Notes: generated by a model from the sequence alone, not told the origin. A stretch of 64,000 nucleotides of DNA from Fibrobacter sp. UWR2 (GCF_002210285.1 NZ_MWQE01000010.1:1-64000), one strand, 5' to 3'; shown: positions 17,335 through 26,209, counted from the first letter of the stretch. Numbers and translations: made by a program.

Positions 17335-18510
17335 CTACTTCTTCGGATTACGGTCGTCGTATTCGCCAAGCGACTTATAGCCATCATTCAGCATAGCGTC
17401 CATTAATTCATTGCGCATCGCATGGGCTGCCATCCAGCGGAAGGCCACAACGGAATAGCACTGCACTGCGTCGACACCCATCTTGATGAGGTCGTACACC
17501 TTATAGCCGTGGTCGATGCCGCCGCAAGCGATAATGCTCATCTGCGGGTAATGCTCGCGGATATACTTCACATTCCACACCATGTTCTCGAACAGTGGAC
17601 GGCCCGACATGCCGCCGCAGTCGCCGTCAGCACGGAGCGGCTTGAGGTCTTCGGGTTTCGCATTCACGGGCAGTTCACTCAATTTCGCGGTCGGGTAAGT
17701 ATTCCCGATAACCACGCCGTTCACGCCGGTACGCACAAGCATATCCATGATGGAAATCAGGTGGCGCTCCGAAAGATCCGGACTGAGTTTCGCATACACA
17801 GCCTTACGGAGTCCAAGCCCGTTGCGGAAGTTCATGATTTCGGTAAAGATGCGTTCCGAAAAACTCATGTCCAGGTCCACACGGGATTCACCCGTATTGG
17901 GGCAGCTCACGTTGATTTCGATGTAATCGCCTGCACGGTAGGCAATCGTGAAACTTTCGAGAATGTCCTTGAGTTTTTCTTCGGGGTCGGTAAGTCCCGG
18001 CGTCTCGGCAACCGAGATACCCACACAGAGTCCGGCCTTATGCGCCTTCACGAGTTGCGCGTCCACACGTTTTGCGATAACCTCGACACCTTCGTTATTA
18101 AGGCCCATACTATTGTGGATAGCACGGTCCTCTTCCAAGAAGCCGATGCGAGGCCTATGCGTATTGCCTTCGCGATAATGGCGCGTCGCCGTACCTACGG
18201 TAATGCCACCGAATCCGACATTCGCATAATCCTTGATGCGTTCCGCAGTCTTGTTTGCACCCGCTGCCAAAATAATCGGGCAGCCCAGATAAAGCGAATT
18301 GCTGTGGTCCGAAAAAGTGATAACGCGACGAAGCGGCTTAGTCAAGTCCGGGCGCCCACCCATGAACGGGATAAACGGAGCCAGGCGAGCTACATGCTTA
18401 AACGAGTCGTGACGGAATTCCGGCGAGTTGTGAAAAATCCGACGGATAAGAGCGAGAACCTTGTCACTAAAGCGCAAATAGTATTCGTGGTTGATACAAT
18501 CATTTCCCAT
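17335..18510 (-). CDS. pyrD: Dihydroorotate dehydrogenase (class 2-like with Cys at the base position)
   Basis: 391 residues from the ATG at 18510. A much longer open frame runs on to 19602 but that part is antisense to the M20 gene. FMN/substrate motifs include FGGITVGTAT, an RIGFLEEDRAIHNSMGLNN block typical of class 2 PyrD, and EINVSCPNTGES, with a late ACGGID. It oxidises dihydroorotate to orotate in pyrimidine synthesis, usually with quinone as acceptor. The general base at residue 203 is Cys, whereas class 2 enzymes have Ser in this motif. The N-terminus has a helical extension suited to membrane association. There is no ribosome site; TAATTT lies 4 bases upstream of the start. Confidence 0.85.
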   Translation of the reverse strand: MGNDCINHEYYLRFSDKVLALIRRIFHNSPEFRHDSFKHVARLAPFIPFMGGRPDLTKPLRRVITFSDHSNSLYLGCPIILAAGANKTAERIKDYANVGFGGITVGTATRHYREGNTHRPRIGFLEEDRAIHNSMGLNNEGVEVIAKRVDAQLVKAHKAGLCVGISVAETPGLTDPEEKLKDILESFTIAYRAGDYIEINVSCPNTGESRVDLDMSFSERIFTEIMNFRNGLGLRKAVYAKLSPDLSERHLISIMDMLVRTGVNGVVIGNTYPTAKLSELPVNAKPEDLKPLRADGDCGGMSGRPLFENMVWNVKYIREHYPQMSIIACGGIDHGYKVYDLIKMGVDAVQCYSVVAFRWMAAHAMRNELMDAMLNDGYKSLGEYDDRNPKK

Positions 18511-18546
18511 ATTATTTAAATTACAAAAAAAATGAGGCCAGAAAAA

Positions 18547-19923
18547 ATGAACAGCAACGTAGAAAACAGAATCCACGAGAATTTTCCTAAATACATCGAC
18601 GCGCTGAAGCAACTCGTACGCATTCCTTCCATCAGTTTCGACAATTTTGACCAGAAGTTCGTGATGGATAGCGCAGAAGCCGTAAAGGCGATGTTTGCCA
18701 AAGCGGGCTATACCAACATCCAGTTCCTGCTCCCGCCCAGCGGAAGGCCTACCGTCTATGCCGAAAGCCTTACCTCGCCCGACAAGCCCACGATACTCCT
18801 GTACGCCCACCACGACGTACAGCCCCCGATGCGCGAGGCCTTGTGGAACAGCGCTCCATTTGAACCCGAGACCCGCGGGGACAGGCTCTACGGGCGCGGA
18901 ACCGCCGACGACAAGGCGGGCATCATCACGCACATTGCCGCAGCGCAACAGGTGCGCGAACTGCTCGGCGACAAGGGGCCGAATCTGAAATTCATCATCG
19001 AGGGCGAAGAGGAATCCGGCAGTGCCGGGTTTGCCGAAATTCTCGAAAAGCATGCAGAACTCCTCAAGTGCGACGCGGTGATTGTCGCCGACCTCGGAAA
19101 CTTCGCGAAGGGTGTACCCTCCATCACGACGACACTGCGCGGGATGAGCGCCGTAAACGTGACTCTTCGGAGCACGAAGGCGCCCCTCCATTCCGGAAGC
19201 TGGTCCGGCCCGCTCCCCGACCCGGCACAGGCACTCTGCCGCATGATAGCATCGCTTGCCGATGCCGACGGAAAAATTCTCATCCCGAATTTCGAAGACG
19301 GGCTCGTGCCGCCTACCGCAGAAGAACTTGCATCTTACCGCAGTCTCGGTTACAGCGAGAAAACTTTCCGCTGCGAAAGCGGCGTCTTGGATAAAGTAAG
19401 TCTTACTGTTCCCGAAGGGGAAATCCTCGAATCGCTCTGGCGCAGGCCTTCCATCGTGGTAACCACGATGGAAGTGGGCAGCCGGACCAACGCGGGCAAC
19501 GTCTTGCAGGATTGCGCCTACGCCCGCATCGGCATCCGGCTGGCCCCCGGCATGAATGCCGACGCCTGCGCCGAAAAACTCGAGAAGTTCCTGCGCGATC
19601 AAACCCCGAACGGGCTCGAGATTTCAATCGACATCGAAGACGGAGCAAACCCGTTCGTGACAGACATCGCCCACCCCTTCTTCAAGAAGATGAGTGAAGC
19701 CATGAAGGAAGCCTACAAGACCGAGCCGAAATTCATCGGTTGCGGGGCAAGCATTCCCGGCGCAGAGCTTTTCCGCAAGACCTTCGGCGATATTCCCATC
19801 TTGCTCACCGGCCTCGAAGACCCGGAATGTGCGGCCCACGGCGAAAACGAAAGCCTCTACCTCCCCGATTTCGAGGCTGGCATTATTGCCGAGACGCTGT
19901 TCTTTATGTCGCTGGCAGATTAG
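18547..19923 (+). CDS. M20 family dipeptidase
   Basis: About 458 residues from the ATG at 18547, chosen because a GAGG ribosome site lies 11 bases upstream; an ATG at 18532 is also open. Zinc-peptidase motifs: YAHHDVQPP, GRGTADDKAG and EGEEESGS, the pattern of the M20 dipeptidase/ArgE-DapE superfamily, followed by a dimerisation domain and a final active-site His region (GCGASIPGAELF...AAHGENES). Cytoplasmic hydrolysis of dipeptides or acylated amino acids. Divergent from pyrD with 36 bases between start codons. It is followed by the first hairpin element. Confidence 0.9.
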   Translation: MNSNVENRIHENFPKYIDALKQLVRIPSISFDNFDQKFVMDSAEAVKAMFAKAGYTNIQFLLPPSGRPTVYAESLTSPDKPTILLYAHHDVQPPMREALWNSAPFEPETRGDRLYGRGTADDKAGIITHIAAAQQVRELLGDKGPNLKFIIEGEEESGSAGFAEILEKHAELLKCDAVIVADLGNFAKGVPSITTTLRGMSAVNVTLRSTKAPLHSGSWSGPLPDPAQALCRMIASLADADGKILIPNFEDGLVPPTAEELASYRSLGYSEKTFRCESGVLDKVSLTVPEGEILESLWRRPSIVVTTMEVGSRTNAGNVLQDCAYARIGIRLAPGMNADACAEKLEKFLRDQTPNGLEISIDIEDGANPFVTDIAHPFFKKMSEAMKEAYKTEPKFIGCGASIPGAELFRKTFGDIPILLTGLEDPECAAHGENESLYLPDFEAGIIAETLFFMSLAD

Positions 19924-19972
19924 CGAGCAAACGGGCGTCAATCGGCAAAAAGCAGGCCATTTTTCGCCTTCC

Positions 19973-20171
19973 TTACGGACTAAATCGCACTCAAGTCGAT
20001 TTTAGTCCGTAATTTTTCGAACAAATTAACACAAAGTCACTAAAAAAAACGGGCAAACGGCCCACTTTTCATTAAAATTTGGCTCCAAAATGGTCAAAAC
20101 ATGCACTTTTTATTGTATACAAGCTAATTTTTTACGGACTAAATGGGGGCCCCATAGTTTTTAGTCTGTAA
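19973..20171. repeat. Paired-hairpin element, copy 1
   Basis: A 199-base element in the gene-free stretch 19924-20255. It begins and ends with 40-base units, each a 12-base arm, a 16-base spacer and the complementary 12-base arm. Unit A: TTACGGACTAAA 19973-19984 with TTTAGTCCGTAA 20001-20012. Unit B: TTACGGACTAAA 20132-20143 with TTTAGTCTGTAA 20160-20171, with an inner ATGGGG/CCCCAT stem. The outer ends of the whole element are also complementary. It starts 50 bases after the M20 stop and ends 84 bases before the sirtuin gene. No target-site duplication is evident. Confidence 0.85.
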
Positions 20172-20241
20172 CATGCCCCATTTTCGACATAGAAAAGCAT
20201 GCTAGACCGCTACAGGCAGTACCCCCCGCACAAAGCATTGC

Positions 20242-20247
20242 TATATT
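20242..20247 (+). promoter_or_regulatory. Candidate promoter element TATATT, start-proximal
   Basis: TATATT followed by 8 bases and the ATG of the sirtuin gene at 20256; no ribosome site between them. Confidence 0.45.
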
Positions 20248-20255
20248 AAAAATGT

Positions 20256-20945
20256 ATGGAAAAGAAACTGGTTGTACTGACGGGCGCAGGAATTAGCGCT
20301 GAATCCGGGCTCCGCACCTTCCGCGGCAACGACGGGATGTGGGAACACGAGAACATCGAGGACGTATGCACGCCCGGAGCACTCAGACGCGACCCGAAGC
20401 GCGTCATGGACTTCTACAACTTCTTGCGCAAGGGGCTTCCCGAACACAAGCCGAATGCCGCACATATCGCCCTCGCCGAACTCGAGAAGCGCCTGGGCGA
20501 CCGTTTCTTGCTCGTCACGCAGAACGTAGACGACCTGCATGAACGTGCCGGCAGCAAGCGCATACTCCATATGCATGGCGACCTGATGAAGCTCCGCTGC
20601 ATGAAGGACGAACGCCACGAATTCATGTTCAACGGCGAAGAGACGCTTGAAACCAAGTGCCCGTTCTGTGGAGCCGGCACGCGCCCCGACATCGTATTCT
20701 TCGAAGAAGTTCCGCTGTACATGGACCTGATCCAGGATGCACTCCGCAACTGCGACGAGTTCGTCTACATCGGCACGAGCAGCGTGGTCTATCCCGCCGC
20801 CGGCTTCAAGAACTTCGCCAAACGCTTCGGCGCAAAGGTAACTTGCCTCAACCTCGAAATTCCGGCTCACGACCCGGATACCGACGTGTTCGTGCAGGGA
20901 AAAGCGACCGAAATCGTGCCCAAGTGGTGCGAACAGTTTAAATAA
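20256..20945 (+). CDS. cobB: NAD-dependent protein deacylase (sirtuin, CobB-like)
   Basis: 229 residues. Rossmann motif GAGISAESG (10-18), TQNVDDLH (89-95), catalytic His in HMHG (His107) and Cys residues for zinc (Cys115, then CPFC) place it in the Sir2 family close to E. coli CobB, class III. It removes acyl groups from lysine using NAD. The class III acyl-pocket Tyr is kept (Tyr54 in FYNFLRK), but the position three residues later, Arg in CobB, is Leu57, with Arg at 58. This may alter preference between acetyl and dicarboxylic acyl groups. It lies between the two hairpin elements with mqnE. Confidence 0.9.
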   Translation: MEKKLVVLTGAGISAESGLRTFRGNDGMWEHENIEDVCTPGALRRDPKRVMDFYNFLRKGLPEHKPNAAHIALAELEKRLGDRFLLVTQNVDDLHERAGSKRILHMHGDLMKLRCMKDERHEFMFNGEETLETKCPFCGAGTRPDIVFFEEVPLYMDLIQDALRNCDEFVYIGTSSVVYPAAGFKNFAKRFGAKVTCLNLEIPAHDPDTDVFVQGKATEIVPKWCEQFK

Positions 20946-20980
20946 TACGGGCATAGCGCCCGAATGTTAGTTTGTACAAA

Positions 20981-22021
20981 ATGCCGCGACTTAGCGAATC
21001 CGAAGCTTTAGACCTGTTTTTAAACGCCCCGCTAGACGAACTTTGCGCACGCGCAAATGCCGAGAAGGAACGTAGGCACGGGAAATCCGTGTACTGGGTG
21101 AACAACCGCCAGATCAACTACACGAACGTCTGCGTTTTGCACTGCAAGTTCTGCGCCTTCTCGAAAATCAAGAAGGACAGCCCGACCGCATACGACTGGG
21201 ATTACGATACCATTCGGAACAAGGCCGCAGAAGCGATTGCCGGCGGAGCGCGGGAACTGCACATCGTAGGCGGGCTCCACCCGGACCATCCCTTCGATTA
21301 CTACATCGAAATGTTGCGCAAACTGCGCATAGAATTCCCGAAGGTGAACCTGAAGGCCTTTACCGCGGTAGAGATTTGCCACTTCGCGAAAATCTCGGGC
21401 CAGACGCCCCTGCAGATCATGACCACGCTCAAGGAAGCGGGCCTGGACGCGCTGCCCGGCGGAGGCGCGGAAATACTCGTGCAGAGCGTGCGCGACCAGA
21501 TTTGCCCCGGCAAGGAGACCGGCGAGGAATGGCTCGACGTGCACCGCGCCGCACACAAAATCGGAATTCCGACTAACGCCACCATGCTTTTCGGGCATAT
21601 CGAAAAACCCGAGGACCGCATCGCCCACATGCGCATGCTGCGCGACCTGCAGGACGAGGCTCCCGGATTCTTCGCGTTCATCCCGCTCGTGTACCACCCG
21701 GAGCACAACGCGCTACACAAGATCGTCCCGAACATCACGAGCGAAGAAGACATACTGCGCACGGTCGCCGTCGCGCGCCTATTCCTGGACAACTTCCCGC
21801 ATATCAAGGCCTACTGGATTCAGATGGGCATCGAGACCGCGATGAAGGCGCTACACGCCGGAGCCTCCGACCTGGACGGCACGATTATCGAGGAAAAGAT
21901 TACGCACGCTGCCGGAGCCACCGTACCCGTGGGCATGAGCCCCGAACGCATGAAGACTCTCATTACGAACGAAGGCCTTATCCCCGTCGAGCGTGACGCA
22001 TTGTACGAGAGATTTTCCTAG
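20981..22021 (+). CDS. mqnE: Aminofutalosine synthase MqnE (radical SAM)
   Basis: About 346 residues from the ATG at 20981 (a TTG three codons upstream is also open). The radical-SAM cluster CxxxCxxC is Cys51, Cys55, Cys58 (CVLHCKFC), followed by KAFTAVEI and LPGGGAEI and a NATMLFGHIE block that match MqnE rather than the later enzyme MqnC. MqnE joins 3-enolpyruvylbenzoate to adenosine, giving aminofutalosine in the futalosine route to menaquinone, used in fumarate respiration. No ribosome site is evident. It is 35 bases after cobB and likely co-transcribed. Confidence 0.92.
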   Translation: MPRLSESEALDLFLNAPLDELCARANAEKERRHGKSVYWVNNRQINYTNVCVLHCKFCAFSKIKKDSPTAYDWDYDTIRNKAAEAIAGGARELHIVGGLHPDHPFDYYIEMLRKLRIEFPKVNLKAFTAVEICHFAKISGQTPLQIMTTLKEAGLDALPGGGAEILVQSVRDQICPGKETGEEWLDVHRAAHKIGIPTNATMLFGHIEKPEDRIAHMRMLRDLQDEAPGFFAFIPLVYHPEHNALHKIVPNITSEEDILRTVAVARLFLDNFPHIKAYWIQMGIETAMKALHAGASDLDGTIIEEKITHAAGATVPVGMSPERMKTLITNEGLIPVERDALYERFS

Positions 22022-22048
22022 CAATTTCCAAGCGTTTTTTTTTGAAAA

Positions 22049-22245
22049 TTACAGACTAAAGCAGCACAATGCATCATTTAGTCCGTAAAATTTTGCATAA
22101 ACTAACAAAATTAACGTCAAAAAGCGGCATTTTGTATTCAGAAAAGACAAATTCCACTTTTTTTATGTTTAAAACCGTCAAAAACACAACATACAACATA
22201 ATAAATTACAGACTAAACAACACAGAATGCACTTTTAGTCCGTAA
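22049..22245. repeat. Paired-hairpin element, copy 2
   Basis: A 197-base element between mqnE and the NfeD gene with the same plan as the copy at 19973. Unit C: TTACAGACTAAA 22049-22060 with TTTAGTCCGTAA 22077-22088. Unit D: TTACAGACTAAA 22206-22217 with TTTAGTCCGTAA 22234-22245. Both spacers are 16 bases. The 117 bases between units are AT-rich and share scattered matches with copy 1 (for example ATACAA..TAAT near the right end). It starts 27 bases after the mqnE stop and ends 61 bases before the next gene. Confidence 0.85.
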
Positions 22246-22294
22246 AAAGCGCATAATTCACGACAAATCCATCATTTTTTCTACAAAAACTTGA

Positions 22295-22300
22295 TATATT
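22295..22300 (+). promoter_or_regulatory. Candidate promoter element TATATT, start-proximal
   Basis: TATATT followed by 6 bases (AGGGGT) and the ATG at 22307. The AGGGG is too close to the ATG to act as a normal ribosome site. Confidence 0.45.
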
Positions 22301-22306
22301 AGGGGT

Positions 22307-23893
22307 ATGAAGTCTATGATACGCATATTATCCGCGCTCCTGTTGCTCGCCGCGTTCTCCTTCGCCAACACGGCGCAGGATTCCACCCCCATCGAGAAGG
22401 CCATCACCGACAATTCCGCCACCACGGCAACGGAAGTCGCAGTCCCCAAGCAAGGCAAGAAGCACGCCGTCTGGATTAAGCTCGAAGGCGATGTGGACCC
22501 CAGCATGTATGAATTCTGCGCACGTGCAATCAGCGAGGCCATCAAGGAAAATCCGGAATACATCGTATTTGAAATCAACACCTTCGGTGGTCGCCTCGAT
22601 GCCGCATTCGACCTGGTCGACACCATCATGGCAGTGAAAGGGCCGACAACTGTCGCTCTCGTAAAGAAAAAAGCCATCAGCGCAGGTAGCCTCATCGCGC
22701 TCGCCTGCAAAAAGCTCTACATGCTCGAAGCCACGACTATCGGCGACTGCGCTCCCATCGTGCAGAATGGCGACGGCACTCCGCAAATCGTCGGCGAAAA
22801 GATCCAGTCACCCCTGCGCGCCAAGTTCAGAAATCTTGCCCAGCAGAACGGCTATCCCGAGCTGCTCAGTTCTGCCTTCGTAACGCCCGAACTTGAAGTC
22901 CTCGAACTCCAGCGCACGCTCGACAAGGGCAAAAAGACCGAGCGCGACACGACGCTCATCATTGAAGGCAAAAAGTTCGCCGTTATGAGCAAGGAAGAAA
23001 AGGAATTCTGGGGCGCCCCCAAGATCCTCGTCAAGGAAGGCGAACTCCTGACCATGACCGACAAGGAAGCCATTGATCTCGGATTCTCGCAGGGTACATT
23101 CAAGAACCGCGAAGATTTCGAGACATCGCTCGCCATCGAAAGCCGCAGCGAAGTCGAAACAACCCTCGGCGAAGAAATCGCTGCTGCCATCGCAGCAATT
23201 TCGGGCATCCTGCTCATTCTCGGGTTCGGCGCCCTCTACATCGAATTCAAGACTCCCGGCTTCGGACTATTCGGGATTATCGGCATTATCCTTGTCGCCA
23301 TCGTGTTCCTCGGGCAGTTCGCCCCGCAACTCGACGGCTACATTCCGGCGATACTCCTCGTCATCGGCGTGGCCCTGTTCCTCGTAGAAATCTTCGTAAT
23401 GCCCGGGACATTCCTATTCGGCATCGGCGGTATCATCTGCATGATAATCGCACTCGCGATGTCATTCTCGCCTGCAGAAATGCCCGAGTTTGTTCCCGAG
23501 ACAGTGGAAACGACCTTCGACGCCACCCCATGGCTACTAGGGTTGCTCTACATGCTGACATGTGCGGCGATTGCGCTTGTATTCCCCATTGCCGCCAGCA
23601 AGTACCTTATCCCGCTTTTGCCGGAAGGCTGGACGCCCATGCTCAAGACGGACCTCGAGACGGCCGCCTCCCCCACGGAATCCGTGCAGGAAGTTTCTGT
23701 CGGTGATGAGGGTGTGGCAAAGACATTCCTCCGCCCGGTAGGCCAGGCAAGCTTCACCATGCCCGACGGCAGCACCAAGCTGTTCGACGTGCAGACGCAT
23801 GGCGAAATCATCGAATCCGGCACGAGCGTGAAAGTCACAGCCGTGCAGGAAGGCCACATCTGGGTGGGAGCCTCCAAACCGATAGAAGAATGA
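22307..23893 (+). CDS. NfeD-family membrane serine protease (ClpP-class)
   Basis: 528 residues: signal peptide or first membrane segment (about 5-20), a ClpP/SDH-type protease domain with INTFGGRLDAAFDL (about 90-103) and the nucleophile Ser125 in KAISAGSLIA, then several membrane segments (about 290-385 and 410-430) and a C-terminal OB-like NfeD soluble domain (about 455-528). The layout is that of long NfeD proteins that work with stomatin/flotillin-type proteins; floA lies nearby at 27563. Probably membrane quality control. Its last four bases (ATGA) form the start of the next gene. Confidence 0.88.
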   Translation: MKSMIRILSALLLLAAFSFANTAQDSTPIEKAITDNSATTATEVAVPKQGKKHAVWIKLEGDVDPSMYEFCARAISEAIKENPEYIVFEINTFGGRLDAAFDLVDTIMAVKGPTTVALVKKKAISAGSLIALACKKLYMLEATTIGDCAPIVQNGDGTPQIVGEKIQSPLRAKFRNLAQQNGYPELLSSAFVTPELEVLELQRTLDKGKKTERDTTLIIEGKKFAVMSKEEKEFWGAPKILVKEGELLTMTDKEAIDLGFSQGTFKNREDFETSLAIESRSEVETTLGEEIAAAIAAISGILLILGFGALYIEFKTPGFGLFGIIGIILVAIVFLGQFAPQLDGYIPAILLVIGVALFLVEIFVMPGTFLFGIGGIICMIIALAMSFSPAEMPEFVPETVETTFDATPWLLGLLYMLTCAAIALVFPIAASKYLIPLLPEGWTPMLKTDLETAASPTESVQEVSVGDEGVAKTFLRPVGQASFTMPDGSTKLFDVQTHGEIIESGTSVKVTAVQEGHIWVGASKPIEE

Positions 23894-24336
23894 GAAAGTT
23901 TCAAAACTGGAAATTTATTCTTTCATCAATGGGGGCATCCATTCTGCTCTCCATTATTCCCCTCTTTTCAGTGGCTTCGCTAGGTACGCGAAAGAGCGAA
24001 GATTTTTTCCAGCTATTCCTGTTTCTTTCAACATTTCCGATTTTATTAGGCGTTCCACTCAGTCTACTTCACCTATTAGCCTTTAAGAAAAATATCGCCA
24101 CGGACACTGCACGAAAGCTGATATTTTTCCCCTCTGTATGGGTACAAATATTCCTTATTCCGATCATAATTTCTGTAACTTGTTCAATACTTGAAGAACT
24201 ATTAAGCACGGGTTATTTCCATGTCAAATGGACCGTAATCGCCATTATCTTTGACATTCCCGCAATTTTTTATTTAATCTTCATTCCCAATATCCGCAAA
24301 AAGATCAAAGAATCTTTTTTTGACGAAGACGAATAA
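23890..24336 (+). CDS. Small four-helix membrane protein, unknown
   Basis: 148 residues with about four hydrophobic segments (about 11-28, 37-58, 74-100 and 118-138) and a charged C-terminus (FFDEDE). The start ATGA overlaps the stop of the NfeD-type gene, so the two are translationally coupled. Sequence is more AT-rich than its neighbours. No family recognised; a partner of the NfeD protease is possible from position only. Confidence 0.7.
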   Translation: MRKFQNWKFILSSMGASILLSIIPLFSVASLGTRKSEDFFQLFLFLSTFPILLGVPLSLLHLLAFKKNIATDTARKLIFFPSVWVQIFLIPIIISVTCSILEELLSTGYFHVKWTVIAIIFDIPAIFYLIFIPNIRKKIKESFFDEDE

Positions 24337-24357
24337 GCAGAAACGTTTCCTGCCGCC

Positions 24358-25992
24358 CTATTTATGCGGAGTTGACGACAAGTACGTCCGTATGATTTCC
24401 ATCTGCTGCGGTGTAAACGTCGCGTATTCGTAGGCAGTTGTTAGCTGCGGGAACATCATGTACCCATAGTCATCGCACTCACGCGCAATACTTGCCACAG
24501 GATATACTACGGAACAAGCCGGCGTATCACTCAATCCGTCCGTTCCATCCCCATTTAGGATTATCCCCGTAGGCGACGTATGCTTCAGCCCAAAGAAATG
24601 CCCGAGTTCATGCAAAGCCGTACTCGCGATATCCCTTGATGAAAACTGCTTATCGCCTTTTTTCCAATGAGTTACAAGGGATGCAGACATCATGCAATCC
24701 ACGACGTAATCCATAAGGTAGGTCACCTCGGCGCATGCTAGCGGTTTTGTATAATAGAAGAGGTTCCCCGGCTCTGGCGAAAAACCCGCCATTTCCGTTT
24801 CCTGATCATCGACATAATACCCCAGCACAAAGCTAAACTCGCCTATATGCCCATCCCACATAGCTAGGGAATCAATCGACACATGCCTCATTTTCATGTC
24901 CCGATAAAGCACTACTGGTTCAGATTCGGGGAAATCCGAACCATAGACAGGATGATCCTTGGCATAGAGAACATTTGCCTTACGGACCTTGATGCCGCCC
25001 GGATTAAGGGCAATATTCAATCTTTCCAAAATACGCTCTGCCAAGACATCTACAGAAACGCTATCGCTCGTGCCCATGTACTTTCCAACAACAATCAGGC
25101 TGATATCGAATTCCTGTGGATAACCCGTCCCATCATCGGACAATATGAAATTCGGCCAGCGCTGGTCATATAGCCTGCTTTTCATACCGTAGGTCAAGAC
25201 CAGCTTGACCGACTCCTTCGTGAAATGGAGCGAGTCCGCGTCCATCGGGTAATACCAACGGCCGTCCTTCGCAACTCCCGTAATTACAGCATACTTGTCC
25301 TGGCCATTCACCATGACTCTCAGGTATGGCATGGAATACCCTTCCCTAGGTTCAAAGCTCAACAGATAGCGTTTGGAAGCCGTCGGGTAAAAAAGGAAAA
25401 CGACATTCGGAGCCAATTCTTCGACAACGTTTATCGTTGTATAGAGTTCCTGCCTCCATTCCCAGTCGCTGTCATTGAATTCGTCAGCATCGAACCAGGT
25501 ATATTCCACAGAATTAAACACGGTTGCATCGTAATAGGGCGGCGTAGGATTTCTCGGGCCAAAAGACCATGGCACGGAGACATATTCATAATAGGGGTAC
25601 TCGGCGAGCCTCGGCTGGACTTTTTTACTTGACGAAGACAAAATCGCGGAACTGGAGGAACTCATCGAACTTGATGACGCGGCAGAACTGGAGGATTTTG
25701 CGGAACTTGAAGACTTGGCCGAACAGGATGATTCTTTCGAATTAGAGGATTTTTCTGAGTTCGAAGATTTAGTAGAACTCGACGTTTTTTCTGAGTTCGA
25801 AGATTTGACTGAACTCGATGACTTTCCCGAACTGGAAGACTTTGACGCCTTATGGGAACTCGAGGATTCCATGACCGCGATATCATCACTGTCCGTAGAT
25901 TCTTCGTCCTCAAGGGGCATCGAAACGACCTGCGAGCAGCCCGCCAAAAGGAGGACGCTCATAAGCCACGAAAACAAGGCAAATCTCTTCAT
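24358..25992 (-). CDS. M43-like metzincin metalloprotease, Ser-tethered lipoprotein
   Basis: 544 residues. Lipoprotein signal with lipobox LAGC, a Ser/Lys/Asn-rich tether at about 43-124, then a domain that ends in a zinc protease site: HELGHFFGLKH at 461-471 (HExxHxxGxxH) and a candidate Met-turn MMFP near 512. The residues following the site, with a DTPAC motif after a Gly/Asp loop, recall the pappalysin/cytophagalysin family M43. An AGGAGAC ribosome site and a TATATT about 60 bases upstream support the start. Likely displayed on the cell surface on a flexible stalk; substrate unknown. Confidence 0.82.
   Translation of the reverse strand: MKRFALFSWLMSVLLLAGCSQVVSMPLEDEESTDSDDIAVMESSSSHKASKSSSSGKSSSSVKSSNSEKTSSSTKSSNSEKSSNSKESSCSAKSSSSAKSSSSAASSSSMSSSSSAILSSSSKKVQPRLAEYPYYEYVSVPWSFGPRNPTPPYYDATVFNSVEYTWFDADEFNDSDWEWRQELYTTINVVEELAPNVVFLFYPTASKRYLLSFEPREGYSMPYLRVMVNGQDKYAVITGVAKDGRWYYPMDADSLHFTKESVKLVLTYGMKSRLYDQRWPNFILSDDGTGYPQEFDISLIVVGKYMGTSDSVSVDVLAERILERLNIALNPGGIKVRKANVLYAKDHPVYGSDFPESEPVVLYRDMKMRHVSIDSLAMWDGHIGEFSFVLGYYVDDQETEMAGFSPEPGNLFYYTKPLACAEVTYLMDYVVDCMMSASLVTHWKKGDKQFSSRDIASTALHELGHFFGLKHTSPTGIILNGDGTDGLSDTPACSVVYPVASIARECDDYGYMMFPQLTTAYEYATFTPQQMEIIRTYLSSTPHK
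25621..25866 (-). repeat. Ser/Lys linker coding repeat
   Basis: Imperfect tandem repeat coding for (S/N)S(S/N)xK-type units that form the tether of the metalloprotease. Several units are nearly identical at base level (repeated GAACTCGAAGA-like words), so replication slippage could change tether length. Confidence 0.75.
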
Positions 25993-26209
25993 CTGGCGTC
26001 TCCTGTTACCATCACGGAATCTCCTGCGGTCAATAGCCTTTATGGCAATATAAACTCTTTTTTCCCGAAAGGACCAAAATATGTAAAAATTTATTAATGT
26101 TTGTAATCTAGTTCATATCAGGCTCATTTTTCTCGTTACAGACCCCCAAATTATATATATTGCCCAATGATAACAAGCTATTGCAAATTCCCACAAAAAA
26201 ACACATTTT

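Noticed and set aside
18511-19602. Minus-strand extension that would add 364 residues to PyrD
   Set aside because: The added part is antisense to the M20 peptidase gene, which has a ribosome site and all catalytic motifs. PyrD similarity begins at the ATG at 18510.
20948-20962. Hairpin CGGGC/GCCCG between cobB and mqnE as a terminator
   Set aside because: Five-base-pair stem without a T run; the genes are probably co-transcribed.
19973-22245. Reading the four hairpins as integron attC sites or as a CRISPR array
   Set aside because: Arms do not show the attC core (GTTRRRY/RYYYAAC), genes in between are housekeeping genes, there is no integrase, and four inverted units spaced unevenly do not form a repeat-spacer array.
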